Assembly (NCBI RefSeq): GCF_905220365.1
Contig: NC_061152.1
Span: 4,205,001 to 4,269,000 of the forward strand
Length of the DNA: 64,000 nt
DNA from: Vanessa cardui
Lineage: Eukaryota; Arthropoda; Insecta; Lepidoptera; Nymphalidae
Reading direction: 5' to 3'
Positions 11,028-26,100 of the stretch are shown piece after piece; the first letter of the stretch is position 1, and each line of letters begins with the position of its first letter. The position numbers and the translations under genes were made by a program. Below the pieces are notes generated by a model. The model saw nothing but the letters and a program-made list of their open reading frames with translations. It ran no database searches and had not been told where the DNA came from.

Positions 11028-11092
11028 ATACATCATGGTTTTCTAAATTCAAGAAGTCAATTTTTTAACGTAAAGTAGGAATAAAATACAAC
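11028..11092 (+). other. Nup98-96: Nup98-96 5' untranslated segment with a short uORF
   Basis: Starts after a GTTTCAG acceptor. It contains ATG GTT TTC TAA at 11035-11046, a three-codon upstream ORF in good context (ATCATGG), before the main start. Confidence 0.5.
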
Positions 11093-11135
11093 ATGTTCCA
11101 AAAGCAAACTTTTGGTGCAGCCAACACTGGCTTCG
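11093..11135 (+). CDS. Nup98-96: Nup98-96 coding exon 1
   Basis: Residues 1-15, MFQKQTFGAANTGF plus a split Gly codon (phase 1, GTAAG donor). The main ATG is preceded by ACAAC. Confidence 0.9.
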
Positions 11136-14100
11136 GTAAGTTTAAATACGTTTACTAAAATATAATAAGGCTGTATAACTTGGTGCCTTAGATCAGGTAA
11201 CAAAAAAGTTAGTAAAAAAAAAAAATATTGGTTGTCTGTTGACAGGATCTTTCAACGCAGGTGCAAGTACATCCTCACCGTTCAGCGGGTTTAAGCCCAC
11301 AGCTGGTACTAGTGCATTTGGGGCACCACCAGCGTTCGGAGCGAATGCTACACCCCAGCCTGCCACTGGAGGAGGTATAGATCCAATACAAAATTTTAAA
11401 ATAATGACACAAATATCCTTAACTGTCCGTCAACTTGAATAAAATATACATAAAACTCAAAATCTTTGTTAAGTGTCACTCAAATGATACCTTTTGACTA
11501 TTTTTTAGTGCAATGTTGATATCCGAGCTTTAGTTATGAATAAATTCAATAATGTGTAGTATGTTATTATATTTTTATATTCATTATTAGGTGTAAATTA
11601 AGGATATTTCTAATGGTGGTCATGGCATTTTGTTTTGATTATTGCTTTTCAATATATCATTTGATTGATTGATCAACAGGTCTGTTCGGTGCCACCAACC
11701 CGTCGAGTAGCTTGTTCGGTGGTAACACTACTACCTCCAGCTTTGGTACCACAAGTGGATTCGGCTTCGGTCCCAGCACGTCCACAGGCGGTGGCCTCTT
11801 CAGTAATACAACCAGCGGTGTTGGTGGTGGCCTCTTTGGTAATAATCAGAACAATGCTGGCTTTGGGGCAAAGCCTGCAGGTGAGTGATTTTTCTATCCT
11901 TTTTATATGATATCAGCTGTGCGAGTTATTAGGGTCGCCTAAGTTACTTCTTATTACATCAGCTATCTGTAAGTGAAAGTCTCTTCAAAATTGGTCCAGC
12001 TGTTCCAGAGATTAGCCAGAATAACCAGACAGAAAGACGAACCGACAAATATTGTAAAAAATGTTATTTTGGTATATGTTACCATGTATGAATAATTAAA
12101 TTTTATAAACAGACACACCTCTATTATTATTTATATAGATTTTTATTTAAGGTGTTAGCAATGTAAGGGTCTAAGTCATCTCGACATCTTTATTCATTAT
12201 AGTGTTACACTATTGTCTGACTAAATTTCATATCACTATAAATTATAAAACAAAGTCCCCCAGCTTCACTTAATTGTAAAATGACGATTCAAAAGTGCCT
12301 GTAAAAGCCTACTTGAATAAAGTTTATTTTGATTTTGAAACTCCAAAAGTACTGAACTGGTATTCATGCGGTTTATAATGTAAACCAGAGTGTAGACAGA
12401 GGGATTCATAAGAAAAGTTTGGGTATATATTTTATTAAGGTTTTTGTGTAAATAAGTTGAAATACACAAACGACGTTTGTTAAACGTGTCAACAAAAAAG
12501 CAACGAAAACAATATATATAAAAGGTTAAAATTTTTATTGAACATCTCATGTCCAGTCATCTGGTATGGGCTGCTTGTTTATAATAATTTGATTAGTTTT
12601 AATACCACAAAAAAATCTTACTTTACTTAGTTATGTTTTTTATAGTGTGCCAACAAATTATATTGTATTATGTCATTTGTTTCCAGGGTTTGGCTTCAGC
12701 AACACGACAAACACCAATACCACAGGGCTGTTTGGTTCAGCTCCATCGACGTCCACCGGTCTGTTTGGACAACAGAACACCACAATGGGAGGGGGAGGCC
12801 TGTTTGGAAATACAAGTGGTATGGACACTACACTCCTAGGATGATCTTATATATTATTATAGTGAGCTGATGGTTTGCCAGTGATTGTGGGGCGATAGTT
12901 GCTAATATATTATGGTCTCATTTTAAAGAGTTTGAGCCGTTAATATACAGAAAAATAAAAGGGATTCCTGATGGCAAATTATGAATTGTGACAATTAAAA
13001 AATAATTAATTTTAAAGAGTGCAATAATGTTATTGGCCAGTTAGAATATAAGAATAAAAATTAAAGTAAATTGTTCTCAAAAAATACAAATAAACTTATA
13101 TATACTATTTGACATTTAAAATGTGTCCAGTGAATTGCAGCTTACAATGAAATTTAATCGGTCATTGGTTACGAAATTCCTATAAAACTTTGCGTGGGTT
13201 ACCACTTGTTTTAAATGATATTTAAATTGCTTCAGGTGGTTTTGGACAGCAGCAGGCAACTGGTACGGCTCACGTGAAGTACAATCCCATGGTGGGGACG
13301 GATGTAGTGGTCAAGAGTGGTACCTCCCAGAACGTCAATATCAAACACCATTGCATCACTTGTATGAAGGTTAGTTTATGTACAGCTAGATACTTATATC
13401 ATTGGATGGAATAGAATTATTGATGACCTTCGTGGTTGAGTAATACGTACACCAGCTTTCATGGATACACCACTTTGAGGTCCCAGGTTCGATGCCCGGC
13501 CGAGTCGACGTAGAATAGGTTCATTAGTTTTCTATATTGTCTTGGGTGTTTGTGCCGTTGTTACTTTTGACTATCCACAACACAAGTGCTTTAGCTACTT
13601 ACATTGGGATCAGAGTAATGTATGTCATGTGGTCTCATAATTATTAATACATTGGCTAGATGCCCCCCCACACTTATCAAATGTTTTATAATAAGACATT
13701 AAATATATTGTTGTGTTCCAATTTGATGGGCTAACATTAGCTAGCTAAGGTTACTTACAGGTATTTATAAAAGTCTTCAGAGTTTATTGCCAGTTCTTCT
13801 CGGTAAAATATGTATTTGGAACTTGGGACTTTGTTAATCTGTGTAACATGCTTATATAGCCTTTAGTTAAGATTCAAAATGCTTTTACAAGTTTGTCTTG
13901 ACTCGAGGTTAGTTTATATACAGCTAGATACTTAAATCATTGGCTGGAATAGAATTATTGATGACCTCCATGGTTGAGTAATAGGTACACCAGTTTTCAT
14001 GGTTACGCCACTCTCAGATCCTGGGTTCGATGTCCGGTTGAGTCGCTGTAGAATAAGTTCATTAGTTTTCTATGTTGTCTTGGGTCTGGGTGTTTGTGGT

Positions 14101-17100
14101 GGTGGTGTGCTGGTATTCGGAAGTAGGGACTGTGTTAATTCTTTGTAACAGGGTTGTATAGTCTTAGGTTATGTTTTAATATGCTTTCTTTCTTGTCTTG
14201 ACTCAAGTTTTGTATGAAAGAATGATAAGTTACTATGTTATTTAAAACTATTGTAATTATTTTCAGGAATATGAAGGCAAATCCCTCGAGGAGCTAAGGT
14301 TGGAAGATTATGTCGCTGGCAGGAAGGGTGCTACCGGTGGTGGTGTGTTTGGTGGATTCCAGCAGACAGAAAACAAACCTCTTTTCGGTGGTCCCTGTAT
14401 GTACATAAACATTTTATATGTCTTATCTCATACAATTTTATATAGATGAGGGTGATTTGTAGATTTATATGGCAAATGAATCAAAAGATATCTTTAACTT
14501 AGTATATGATGCCTAATATTATCAGGAAATATAAATTGTTTGTTTGATTTGAAAAAACAAATCATTGTTAGGTAGCCCATTTATTGAGGAAGGATAGCCT
14601 ACATATCATGCTACAACCAATGGAGTATCAACATTAAATAAAATGTTTAAGTTAAGTAACCAGTATATAGATACTATCGCAGTCAAAAAGTTGAACCATA
14701 CCCTAAATTCGTATACAATTGTAATTAAGTAACATGACTGTATTTTTAAATGTTCAAAAAGAATACCTACTGATTTTCTTGTCGGTTCTTCTCGGTAGAA
14801 TTTACTCTCCGAACCGGTGGTAGCTTCACTTAGTATAGTTAAATGACCATTTAAAAGTGCTTGTTAAGGCCTACGTGAATAGAGTATATTTTGATTTTTT
14901 TAATGGTCAATATGTCACCAACCTTGGAAACTAAGATGTTATGTCATGTGCCTGTAGTTACACCAATTCACTCAACCTTCAAACTGGTACTCAACATAGC
15001 ATACATCTTTGGCAGATGTATATGTATTGATCGATAAAGTTATTATGTTATTAACTTTTTTTTATTATTTTCCAGCCTTCGGTCAACCGGCGACTACCAG
15101 TGCGCCGAGTTTATTCGGTACCGGTATAGGTTCGACGCCCGCTTTCGGACAAACAAGTGAGTTAACAGTAACTATAAATTCCCACTGCTGGGCTAAAGCC
15201 TCCACTCCCTTTTGAATGGGTTTGGATCTTATTCCACCACGCTGTTCCAATACGGATTGTATCCAACAAATATGTGGCAGAATCTATGTTAATATGTGAA
15301 AGTAACTCTGTCTGTCAGACGCTCTTTCACGACAAAACCGCTGAACCGATTTTGATGAATATTAGTATGGAGCAAATTTGAACTCTAAGAAAAGGACATA
15401 GGCTACTTTTTTGCCTGACACGTGACAACCAACACAAAAATACAACAATATAAAAACAAATTAAGCACATGAATAGTCAGTGGCGCTTGTCACCTTCTAA
15501 CCACTGGGCCGTCTCGGCTCTTATATCCAACCAAAGCTTACATCCAATTTGATTTTCGAACTGATGATATTGTGATGACATTTGAAAGGTGTTTCCCCCC
15601 ATAAGTCATTAAGGTATCTATGACGTCACGGAATCTCAAGGTCAAATTTGTTTATTATAACTTCTGCCATTGAAATTGGCGATAGTAAATATTTTACTAA
15701 TATTTTCCAGATACATTCTCGTTCGGTAACGCGGCTCAGACGAACACAAATACGACTGGTCTGTTTGGCGCCAATAAGCCAGCGTTTGGAGCGCCTTCGA
15801 CCGGTAATTATAAATTTTTTTGCTAACCGTACTTTCAAAATGGTTAAGGAGTAACCGGTATAGTACGACACAACGTAGATGTAGCGTCGGCAAATTCAAT
15901 ATAGCCGATTACTGTCGATTCACACAACCAACAGAATCAGCTCCCTATCGCGCCACTCGACGCTATTCGTCGCTATAGATTCTCACGACAGTTCGACCCG
16001 AGACAGCGAGTGCGTGTAAATCAATGTAGAGGGTTTGGAACATATTCCACCACGCTGTTCCAATGCGGGTTGGTGGAATGCACATGTGGCAGAATTTCGA
16101 TGAAATTAAACACATGCAAGTTCCATCACGATGTTTTCCTTCACCGCCGAGCACGAGATGAATTATAAACACAAATTAAGCACATATATATAGTGGCGCT
16201 TGCCTGGGTTTGTTGGAAATTTAATGGTTATTTAATAATAATAATTACTTTTTTTAATTTAGTTGTTTATATGAGATATTGTGTTAGGTACGGGTCTGTT
16301 CGGAGCGACGACGACGCAGGCGCCGGCTTTCGGTACGAACACTTCTACATTCGGCTTTGGAAACACCACGCAGAACCAGGTATACTCAGATCATCATCAC
16401 TACACAGTATAAAACGAAGTCGCTTACCGCTGTCTGTCCCTATGTATGCTTAGATCTTTGATACGCAACGGATTTTGATGCGGTTTTTTGAATAGATAGA
16501 GTGATCCGAGACGAAGGTTTTTGTATAGTATATAGACATATATAATAGTAAAGAAATAAAGATAATTTTAGAAGTATTTAATTTTTTTTTTTTGTATATT
16601 TAGTATCAGCATTGTACCCGTGCGAAGCGTGCGTGCGGGTAAATAAATAATAAATATGAGACAAAATCACATACATTACTCTGATCCCAATGTAAGTAGC
16701 TAAAGCACTTGTGTTGTGAAAGATCAGAAGTAACGATACCACAAACAACCAGACCAAAGATACTAAACTAATGATAATCAACATCGACTCGGCCGAGAAT
16801 CGAACCACTCGACCACGGAGGTCGTCAAATTTATAAATCTAGAAAGATGTCTTAAATAATGAAGCAACAACAACAACAGCCTGTAAATTCCCACTGCTGG
16901 GCTAAAGGCCTCCTCTCCCTTTGAGGAAAAGGTCTGGAACATATTCCACCATGCTGTTCCAATGCGGGTTGGTGGAATACATATGTGGCAAAATTTCTAT
17001 GAAATTTGTCACATGCAGGTTTCCTCACGATGTTTTCCTTCACTGTTGAGCACGAGATGAATGAATGAATCAGCGGTGCTTGCGTGGATTTGAACCCGCA

Positions 17101-20100
17101 GTCATCGGTTAAGATGCACGCGTTCTAGCCACTGGGCCATCTCGACTCTCAAGCAAATACCACTAAATAATAATAAACGTGCATTTTAATATGTTATTGT
17201 ATAATTTTAATGAATGTTCCAGACTACGGGCGGCCTGTTCGGAGCTAAGCCTGCTACGACGGGCTTCGGCGCTCCGGCCGCCAGTACGGGCTTCGGCGCC
17301 TTCGGTAGCGGAGGTTTGTTCGGGGCGAAGCCTCAGCAGACCACCGCGCCCACATTCGGCTCTACCGCACCAAGTATGTAATTATTTTGTATACACACTA
17401 GTCGTCGGTGTTGCTTGCTTTTTAGGGGGGTTCGGATTTTTTTTATGGTATTTTTTTAATGGAATAATTTATGAGTAGGTGGTAGGACTTCATGCTAGGG
17501 TAGGTACTACCCACTCATCAGATATTCTACCGCTAAACAACAGTACGCAATATTGCTGTGTTGAATAGTTAATAATTCTCACAGCGTCATTGTCTATGGG
17601 TGATGGTGACCACTTACCATCAGGTGGCCCATATGCTCGTCCGCCAACCTATACCATAGAAAATAAAAAAAATTTTTTTACTGTAGCGTTCGGCACGACG
17701 CCGGGCTTCGGCACCAATACGTCGGGCTCGAGTCTATTCGGCGGCTCATCGTTCGGCAAGCCGCCCACGACTCAGGCCACGTTCGCCTTCAACACGCAGC
17801 CCACTCTCGGTGAGGACTACCTTTAGTTACACACTAGCCTTGTACGCGTTTGAATTTAACAAAAAAACATATATAATTGTAGGCTAAGTTACTCCCTATT
17901 ATATCAGTTATCTGCCAGTGAAAGTCTCGTCAAAATCGGTCCAGTAGTTCCAGAGATTAGCCGGAACAGACAGACAGATAAAATTGTAAAAAATGTTATT
18001 TTGGTATATGTACCGTTTATAAATACATATGCATTGAGTGAAAGAGGGCTATTTTAATATTACAAACTGACACTACAATTTTATTCTTTTTCCTTCTTTC
18101 AATTCTAGTTCTTAGTTTAGCAATTTGAAGTTAATGAGGTACAGTAGTGTGTATACCGGTTTTCATGGGTACACCAATCCGAGGTCCCGGGTTCGATTCC
18201 CGGCCAAGTCTATGTAGAAAAAGTTCATTAGTTTGCTACGTTGTCTTGGGTTTCGGTGTTTGTGGTGCCGTCTGATTCTGATTTTCCACAACACAAGTGC
18301 TTTAGCTACTTACATTGGTAGAGTAATGTATGTGATGTTGTCTCATATTTATTATTGAATATTTTTTTGCCAATATTCGCTCATGAAGATAATGCCTGAT
18401 TGAACAGGTAACCTGTACCACAACTTTTGTACTCGACGTGTTTTTTGTATAGATTCTGATTGCTTTGATTACATGTGATAGTAATGTATGTGATGTTGTC
18501 TCATATTGATTTATTTCTTAAATTAATGAATTCCATATAACATTTCAGGCACGGGTCTCGGCGGCGGTCTGGGCACGGCGTTCCAGGCGAAGCCTACCAC
18601 GCCGGCGTTCGGTTCGCTCGGCGGGATGGGTACTGGCTCCATGTTCCAGGCGCCTGCGCAGAATAACACCTTCCGGACCGGTTAGATTCTACTCAACTAC
18701 CCTTTTATAATATTGCTCTGGTAAAACGCCTATAGACACATGTTAGATGTAGCATCGGCAAATTAAATAAAACCGATTGCTGGCTATTTATCGCGCCACT
18801 CGACGCTATTCGTCGCTATAGATTCCCGCGTCAGTTCGACCCGAGACAGCGAGTGCGTGTAAAGCGACGCGTCGAATTGATGAATGTATTAGGTCATATG
18901 ATATTACAAGTTATTACGTTTGTGTAAAGAGCATATACACGTATGATCATATAGTTCGGATGTGATCGGTTTTACGAATTTTGTCGATGCTACATCTGAG
19001 TTGTGTCGTACTTAAACCTTTCAAAAATGCGGGGGAAATAGGTGTGTTTCGTTGGTTGATATAACGCCCTGTTCACTCTAGTACACCAGAATACCTTACA
19101 TACTCTTGGGGGTTATCACGGGAATGCTTGCTTGGTTAAATCGTCAAGGTCGACCTTGAGTACGACATTTGTCATTGTACGAGTTAAATAAATATATTTT
19201 ATTCAAATCTCAGGTTCACAAACTTTATTAAGATTTACTTAGCAGTAGGACTATAACCTAAAATATTCACCTTTATTTATCAACGGTGAAGGAAATCACT
19301 ATCTATTAAAAATAAATAAAAAATTTAACAAAAAGAAAAACCGACTTCAAACAAAACACTATTTTAAAACAAATGAATTTGCACTAAAAAGTAATAAAAA
19401 TAATTGCGTATTCAACATATTTTTTAGAGTCCTCCTAAGCTAAAATGATATGAAAAATATTAGACTACTTAAAAGTCGATTTACGATTATATAATGGTTA
19501 TATATATAATAATTATATAATTATTGCTATGTTGAGGCGCGTGCCCGTGGCTGAAACCGGCTCCAAAAGTCAAAATCGGTTCATAAATGGCAAAGTAATC
19601 AGCGAACAAACATAAAAAATATATATATACGGTCGAATTGAGAACACTTCTTTTTTGAAGTCGGCTAAAAACTACATCAAAATCCGTTGCGTAATATTAA
19701 AGATGTACGCATACATAGTTACAGACAGCGGTAAGCGACTTTGTATTATATAACATACAACAACAACAACAGCCTGTAAATTCCCATTGCTGGGCTAAAG
19801 GCCTCCTCTCCCTTTGCCATATTCCACCACGCTGTTCCAATGCGGGTTGGTGGAATACACACGTGGCAGAATTTCTATGAAATTTGTCACATGCAGTTTT
19901 CCTCACGATGTTTTCCTTCACCGCTGAGCACGAGATGAATTATAAAGACAAATTAAGCACATGAATCAGCGGTGCTTGCCTGTGTTTGAACCCGCAATCA
20001 TCGGTTAAGATGCACGCGTTCTAACCACTGGGCCATCTCGACTGAGTAATGTTTAACATGTGTCCCGTTGCCAGGTCTGGACTCGGGGCTCGGGGGCGGA

Positions 20101-23100
20101 GGCCTATTCGGCAACACGTCCTCGTTGGGCGGGAACACGCTCGGCATGGGGCAGCTCAACGCGAACAACACAAGTCTGGGGTGAGTCTTAATATATTTTA
20201 ATTTACTAATGTGATCGTCAGTGTGGTCGCTGCTTTATAAATGTGCTGAAGTCGGCTAAATGTTGTTGATTATGTGATTACGGCCTTATGTGTTATGATA
20301 TATTATGTATAACAAGCTATTTGACAATGCGAAAAATAAATTGTGAATTATTGTAATCAGTGTATATTATGACTTTGCAGCGCCATATTGTCCAAGTAGC
20401 GTTTTCGCGCGCTATTTAAATATGGAATTTTTAATATGAATTTTTTCGGCAAATATGTAGTAGGAATAAAAAAAATCTACTTTTATTGGGTTCCTTATTT
20501 AAAACTATTTAATTTTAAAAACCAGTCAAATAGCCTATTGTAAGTCTTACGTGATTTTGTATGTTAATATTGAATCAGATTAACTGCTGAGTAACTACTG
20601 ACTGTAACCAGTGGTAGCTTTATTTAAAATAGTTCTGTTAATAGAATAAATATTTTAAAATGTTTCTCGTCGCCTACAACACAAACTGATGACTTCCGTA
20701 GTCGAGTAGTGCCTACACCGGTTTTCATGAGTACGCCACTCCATGGTCCCGGGTTCGATTCCCGGCCGAGTCAGTTCAAAAAAAAGTTCATTAGTTTTCT
20801 ACGTTGTCTCGGTCTAGGTATTTGTGGTTCCGTCGTTACTTCTGATTTTCCATAAAACAAGTGCGTTAGCTACTTACATTGGTAGAGTAATGTATGTGAT
20901 GTTGTCCAATATTTATTTAATTATTTATGTATGTATAGTCTGTTATAACCTCATAATATAAGCCGGTTAATTTGTGTTAGTGTTTTAAATGTAAAATGTA
21001 ATTTTCAGCGGAGGCCTGTCGGGCGCGTCCGCAGCGGGCAACGTGCACGAACAGATCCTATCGCTGGCAGCGCGCCCCTACGGAGACCAGCCGCTCTTTA
21101 AAGACCTACTGCCTGACACTTGTATGTATAGCTTTACTGTGACTAGGCTTATGGCCAATAAAATAGGTTCGCTTTTTAAAGATTCCAATTAGTTTCGCCA
21201 AAGAATAATTTTTATTATAATAGTCTAATACCCTATGATTAATTAAATAAAAAAAATGAAACACGAATGACTAACCTATACCTTACAGATCTTTATTTAT
21301 TTATAATTGAACACAATTACCTACACATAGCTTTAATCAGTTACAAGAATATTTCAATACATGGACGGTTAATTAGTATGTGCGTATGCAAGAACAGTAA
21401 ATACCACGACTGATACAAACAGACTTGAACCTAATCGACCGACAGTCAACCGAACATTAAACCGTTACTTAGCGTTCTGACGTATTTATGTGATTCCGTT
21501 CGGTCCTGTTTGAGAAGAGGGTAGTTCTTGTAAGAATAGTATAGTAGAAAATTAGCAATGGAACAGAAGTATATATAATATATATGTTATAAGTATATTA
21601 TCTTTATATAACATATTGTTTGAAAGAGATTAATTATCATCTATAATAATCAATTAATATTTTAACTGTGGCAATACCTTTTATATATTACTGGGCTATG
21701 TATCTATAGTCGCTCCCCCTGAGTAATATTAACTCGTATGCTGTATTTAGGAGGTGTTCAAGTATTACGTAATGAAATTTGAGCGGGAGGAAGTCTTTCT
21801 TACAACACGTTACGTAACATTGTTTTATTTTAAATAAAAAAATAGAGAATCAAAGCTCCCAAATTGGCAACCCTTTTCATTTGTGTTTTACGGGGAATCC
21901 CTCGATTGTACGAGTTTGGTCGTAATTTTTAATTTGTTAAAAGATAGTCAAAGTACGCAGTGTTACAGCAATGTTGTGGACTAAAGATATCTTGTTTATT
22001 TAGTATTATTACTGCAAAGCCAATTAAAACTATAACATAACTTTGCGGTTAAAATGGTCAGTTGAGTATTACGTAACCTTTAGATAGGCGGAAGTGAGTA
22101 GAGAAAAACATTACGGTGCGTTACAGGGGAGTAGAAGTGGTTAAAAATATTCAATAATTGCGTTACGTAATACTTGAATACTCCCTTATATTACTATTAT
22201 TGTATCTTTATGTGTTTGTGTAAGAGTGTGCGTGTGTGTTGCTAATTATTATAATACTCGTGTGTGTGTGTGTATTACTAAGTTTAACAATACTCGTTTG
22301 CAGCCCGCGCGGAGGACGCGCTGCGTGCCACCAACCCGGCGTGCGTGAAGGCGGCGCTGCAGGGCGCGCACTTCCGCGTGGCGTCCCCGCCCTCGCGCCT
22401 CGCGCTCGCGCCGCGCCCCGTCGCGCACGACCGGGTACGCTGTCACGCCATTAACGCGAACCAACAATAGAAACGGACCGAAAATTGATCCTTGTGGAAC
22501 CCTCACTTGTTTGAACCATTTTGTTTTTCATATACTTTTTCCTCCGTAGTACGACAGCTCGCTGTGACGTCACCATGACTTGTCGATAATCTCATGTATC
22601 ATATATCGTTGGACGCCATTAACGTGAACCAAAAATAGAAACGGACCGAAAATTGATCCTTGTGGAACCCTCACTTGTTTGAACCATTTTGTTTTTCATA
22701 TACTTTTTCCTCCGTAGTACGACAGCTCGCTGTGACGTCACCATGACTTGTCGATAATCTCATGTATCATATATCGTTGGACGCCATTAACGTGAACCAA
22801 AAATAGAAACGGGCCGAAAATTGATCCTTGTGGAACCCTCACTTTTTTGAACCATTTTGTTTTTCATATACTTTTCCCTCCGTTGAACCACAGCTCGCTG
22901 TGACGTCACGATCAGCTGGCGTTGATCGGATGTATCATATATCGATGGTCGCCATTAATGAGAACCAAAAATAGAAACGGACCTAAAATTTATCCTAGTG
23001 GAACCCTCACTTTATTGAACCATTTTGTTTATAATACACGTTTCCCTCCGTAGTGTCGTCCTACTTTTGTTCTGCTTTCTGTGACGTCACGATCAGTTGT

Positions 23101-26100
23101 CGTTGATCTGATGTCGATGGCAATTAACGTGTATCAAAAATAGAAAGGGACCTAAAATTTATCCTTGTGAAACCCTCATGTTTTTCAACAATTTTGTTTT
23201 TCATATACTTTTCCCTCCGTTGAACCACAGCTCGCTGTGACGTCACGATCAGCTGGCGTTGATCGGATGTATCATATATCGATGGTCGCCATTAACGAGA
23301 ACCAAAAATAGAAACGGACCTAAAATTTATCCTTGTGGAACCCTCACTTTATTGAACCATTTTGTTTATAATACACGTTTCCCTCCGTAGTGTCGTCCTA
23401 CTTTCGTTCTGCTTTCTGTGACGTCACGATCAGTTGTCGTTGATCTGATGTCGATGGCAATTAACGTGTATCAAAAATAGAAAGGGACCTAAAATTTATC
23501 CTTGTGAAACCCTCATGTTTTTCAACCATTTTGTTTTTCATATACTTTTCCCTCCGTAGAACCACAGCTCGCTGTGACGTCACGATCAGCTGGCGTTGAT
23601 CGGATGTATCATATATCGATGGTCGCCATTAACGAGAACCAAAAATAGAAACGGACCTAAAATTTATCCTTGTGGAACCCTCACTTTTTTTGGACCATTT
23701 TGTTTTTATTGTACTTTTCCCTCCGTAACGTCACGATAAACGAACGAACTAAGATGTTATGTCCTTTGTGCCTGTAATTATACTAGCTAACTTACCTATC
23801 AAACGTATAACAATACTTAGGGTTATTGCTTGGCAGTACCTACCCAGACAAGTCTACCGAGTAACCATACCATTGTTACATATTTATCCTCCATCAACTA
23901 ACTGGAGATGATTAAACCCAAAATTAACACTTAAATACATTGTTATTGAATTGAATCCACAGTATTTTAATATTCAGGTGATATAACCACTGGGCTATTT
24001 TGGCTTTGTGATTTTGCAAATATATTTATATGATTATTCCAGAAGTCACTCTTCGACGGTCTGGAAGAGTCGGACGCCAGTCTAGAGGATAAATTGAGTT
24101 TGAAACCGAGCCGGAAGCGTCTAGTTCTGCGACCGAACACTCGTACCGAGGATGATGTGGACAGGCGCGAAAATAACGGGTAAGTATAATAATAAAATTG
24201 GAGTGTCTGTTTGTAATGTTGAAATAACCGCTTTTTATTAATTGCATATGTATACATGTGAGTCGAGATGGCCCAGTGGTTAGAACGCGTGCATCTTAAC
24301 CGATGACTGCGGGTTCAAACCCAGGCAAGAACCGCTGTTTCATGTGCTTAATTTGTGTTTATAATTCATCTCGTGCTCGGCGGTGAAGGAAAACATCGTG
24401 AGGAAACCTGCATGTGACAAATTTCATAGAAATTCTGCCACGTGTGTATTCCACCAACCCGCATTGGAATAGCATGGTGGAAAATGTTCCAAAACCATCT
24501 CCTTAATGGAAGAGGAGGCCTTATCTCAGCAGTTGGTAATGTACAGGCTGTTACGTAGAGACAGACAGACGAGGCAAGGGAGTTTGTTTTATCAAAGTCA
24601 AAGTCAAAAACCTTTATTCAAAATAGAAGTGTTTGAACGTATTTACCACTGGTTCGGAATATAATATCTCAGACCGGAGAAGAACCGGCGAAAGAAACTC
24701 GGGTTTTTTTTTTTTTTTTATAATGTCAATTTACAATTTACAGAAATAAACATATTCTTCTTATTTGAAACACTGGAGGCGATCATTTCATTCCCAATGT
24801 GTGCAGTCAACTAGAAAGTCATTAGTGCTGTAATACCCTTCAGCGAACAAACGGTCTTTAACGATTCTTTTGAATTTTATAATTGAATATTGTTGAAAGT
24901 TTTCTGAGATCCTGTTGTAAAAACGTATACATTGCTCCAAAAAAGAGTTACTAACCCCGTGTAATCGCGTACTAGACGTAACAAGTTTATTCTTGTTTCC
25001 TAGTATTAATGGAATGTACATACGTCACAATTTTTGGGAAAATCATTTATGTTTTTGCGTATATACATGACATTATCAAAAACTAAAATATATAGTGAAA
25101 AAATAAAACATTTCAACAGATCAATCGAAGACGCGTCGAGGCAAGATGCAAACAGTCAAGAGACGAGGGAGAATCAGGATCCGAAAGATGATTTCATCTC
25201 GCAGCGAGCGGAGAGGGAGATGATGAAACAGCGCCATCTCGAGAACAACAGTGAGTACAACTTCATTGCGTTAGAAAGAGAGAGAATATCGGATAGGCTA
25301 TTTGACTGGTTTTTAAAATCCATATTATATTATTTAGTAGAGGTTATTTGTTTTTTTTTTTATAGCTATAAGTTTTATTATTCTGTAAATAAAAGACAGT
25401 TTCAACTACTTTTAATTAAATGATAGTCAAATTAAAATATATATTATGATGTATAATCTTAAATGTGAAACAGAATATATATAATAGTCTATTCTGATCA
25501 AGGAAGCAATAAAGGAAAACGAATCTTTACTGATAATATGCGATTAGCTAAAAAACAGCCAAATATGCTATGCTATGCTATTTGACTGGTTTTTAAAATG
25601 CATTTCATATTATTTAGTAGAGGTTAAGGAACCCAGTAAAAGTTGTTCTTTTTTATTTCTAGTACATATTTGCCGAGAAATATCATATTCAAAATTCCAT
25701 ATTTAAAATAGCGCGCGAAAACGCTACTTGGACAATATGGCGCTGCAATGGGTTTCGGTGACGTCACTTGCCTGTATTTTAATCTGTGGTACATATAGCA
25801 AGGTTAACAAGCAAGTAGCTTCATCATAATCCCGCCCAATCGGGAGCGTTTTGTGTCACGTGACAAACGTTGGAAAAAAATGCATTTTTATGTATGGATT
25901 TTTTAATAAATTAAATATTATTATTCTATATTCTGTTTTATTAATATAAACACAGAACAGTAATTTTAGTGATATATTTAGGTATTTGTTAATTAAAGTT
26001 AATCTATGGTTCATACTTGTTTCAGATGTAGACTCAAACTCCGAGAGGCACGGTAGTTGGTAAGTATAGTTTTTTTTATATACATATATTTATTTTGGAA

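Noticed and set aside
22249..22506. Minus-strand frame with a reverse transcriptase motif as a gene
   Set aside because: It spans exon 15 in antisense and the first unit of the 168-bp array. The motif belongs to the repeat.
24262..24335. Possible tRNA genes at the SINE heads (A- and B-box pairs, e.g. TGGCCCAGTGG and GGTTCAAACCC)
   Set aside because: The segments do not fold into a complete cloverleaf by eye, and the same head recurs with the same SINE body in more than 20 copies.
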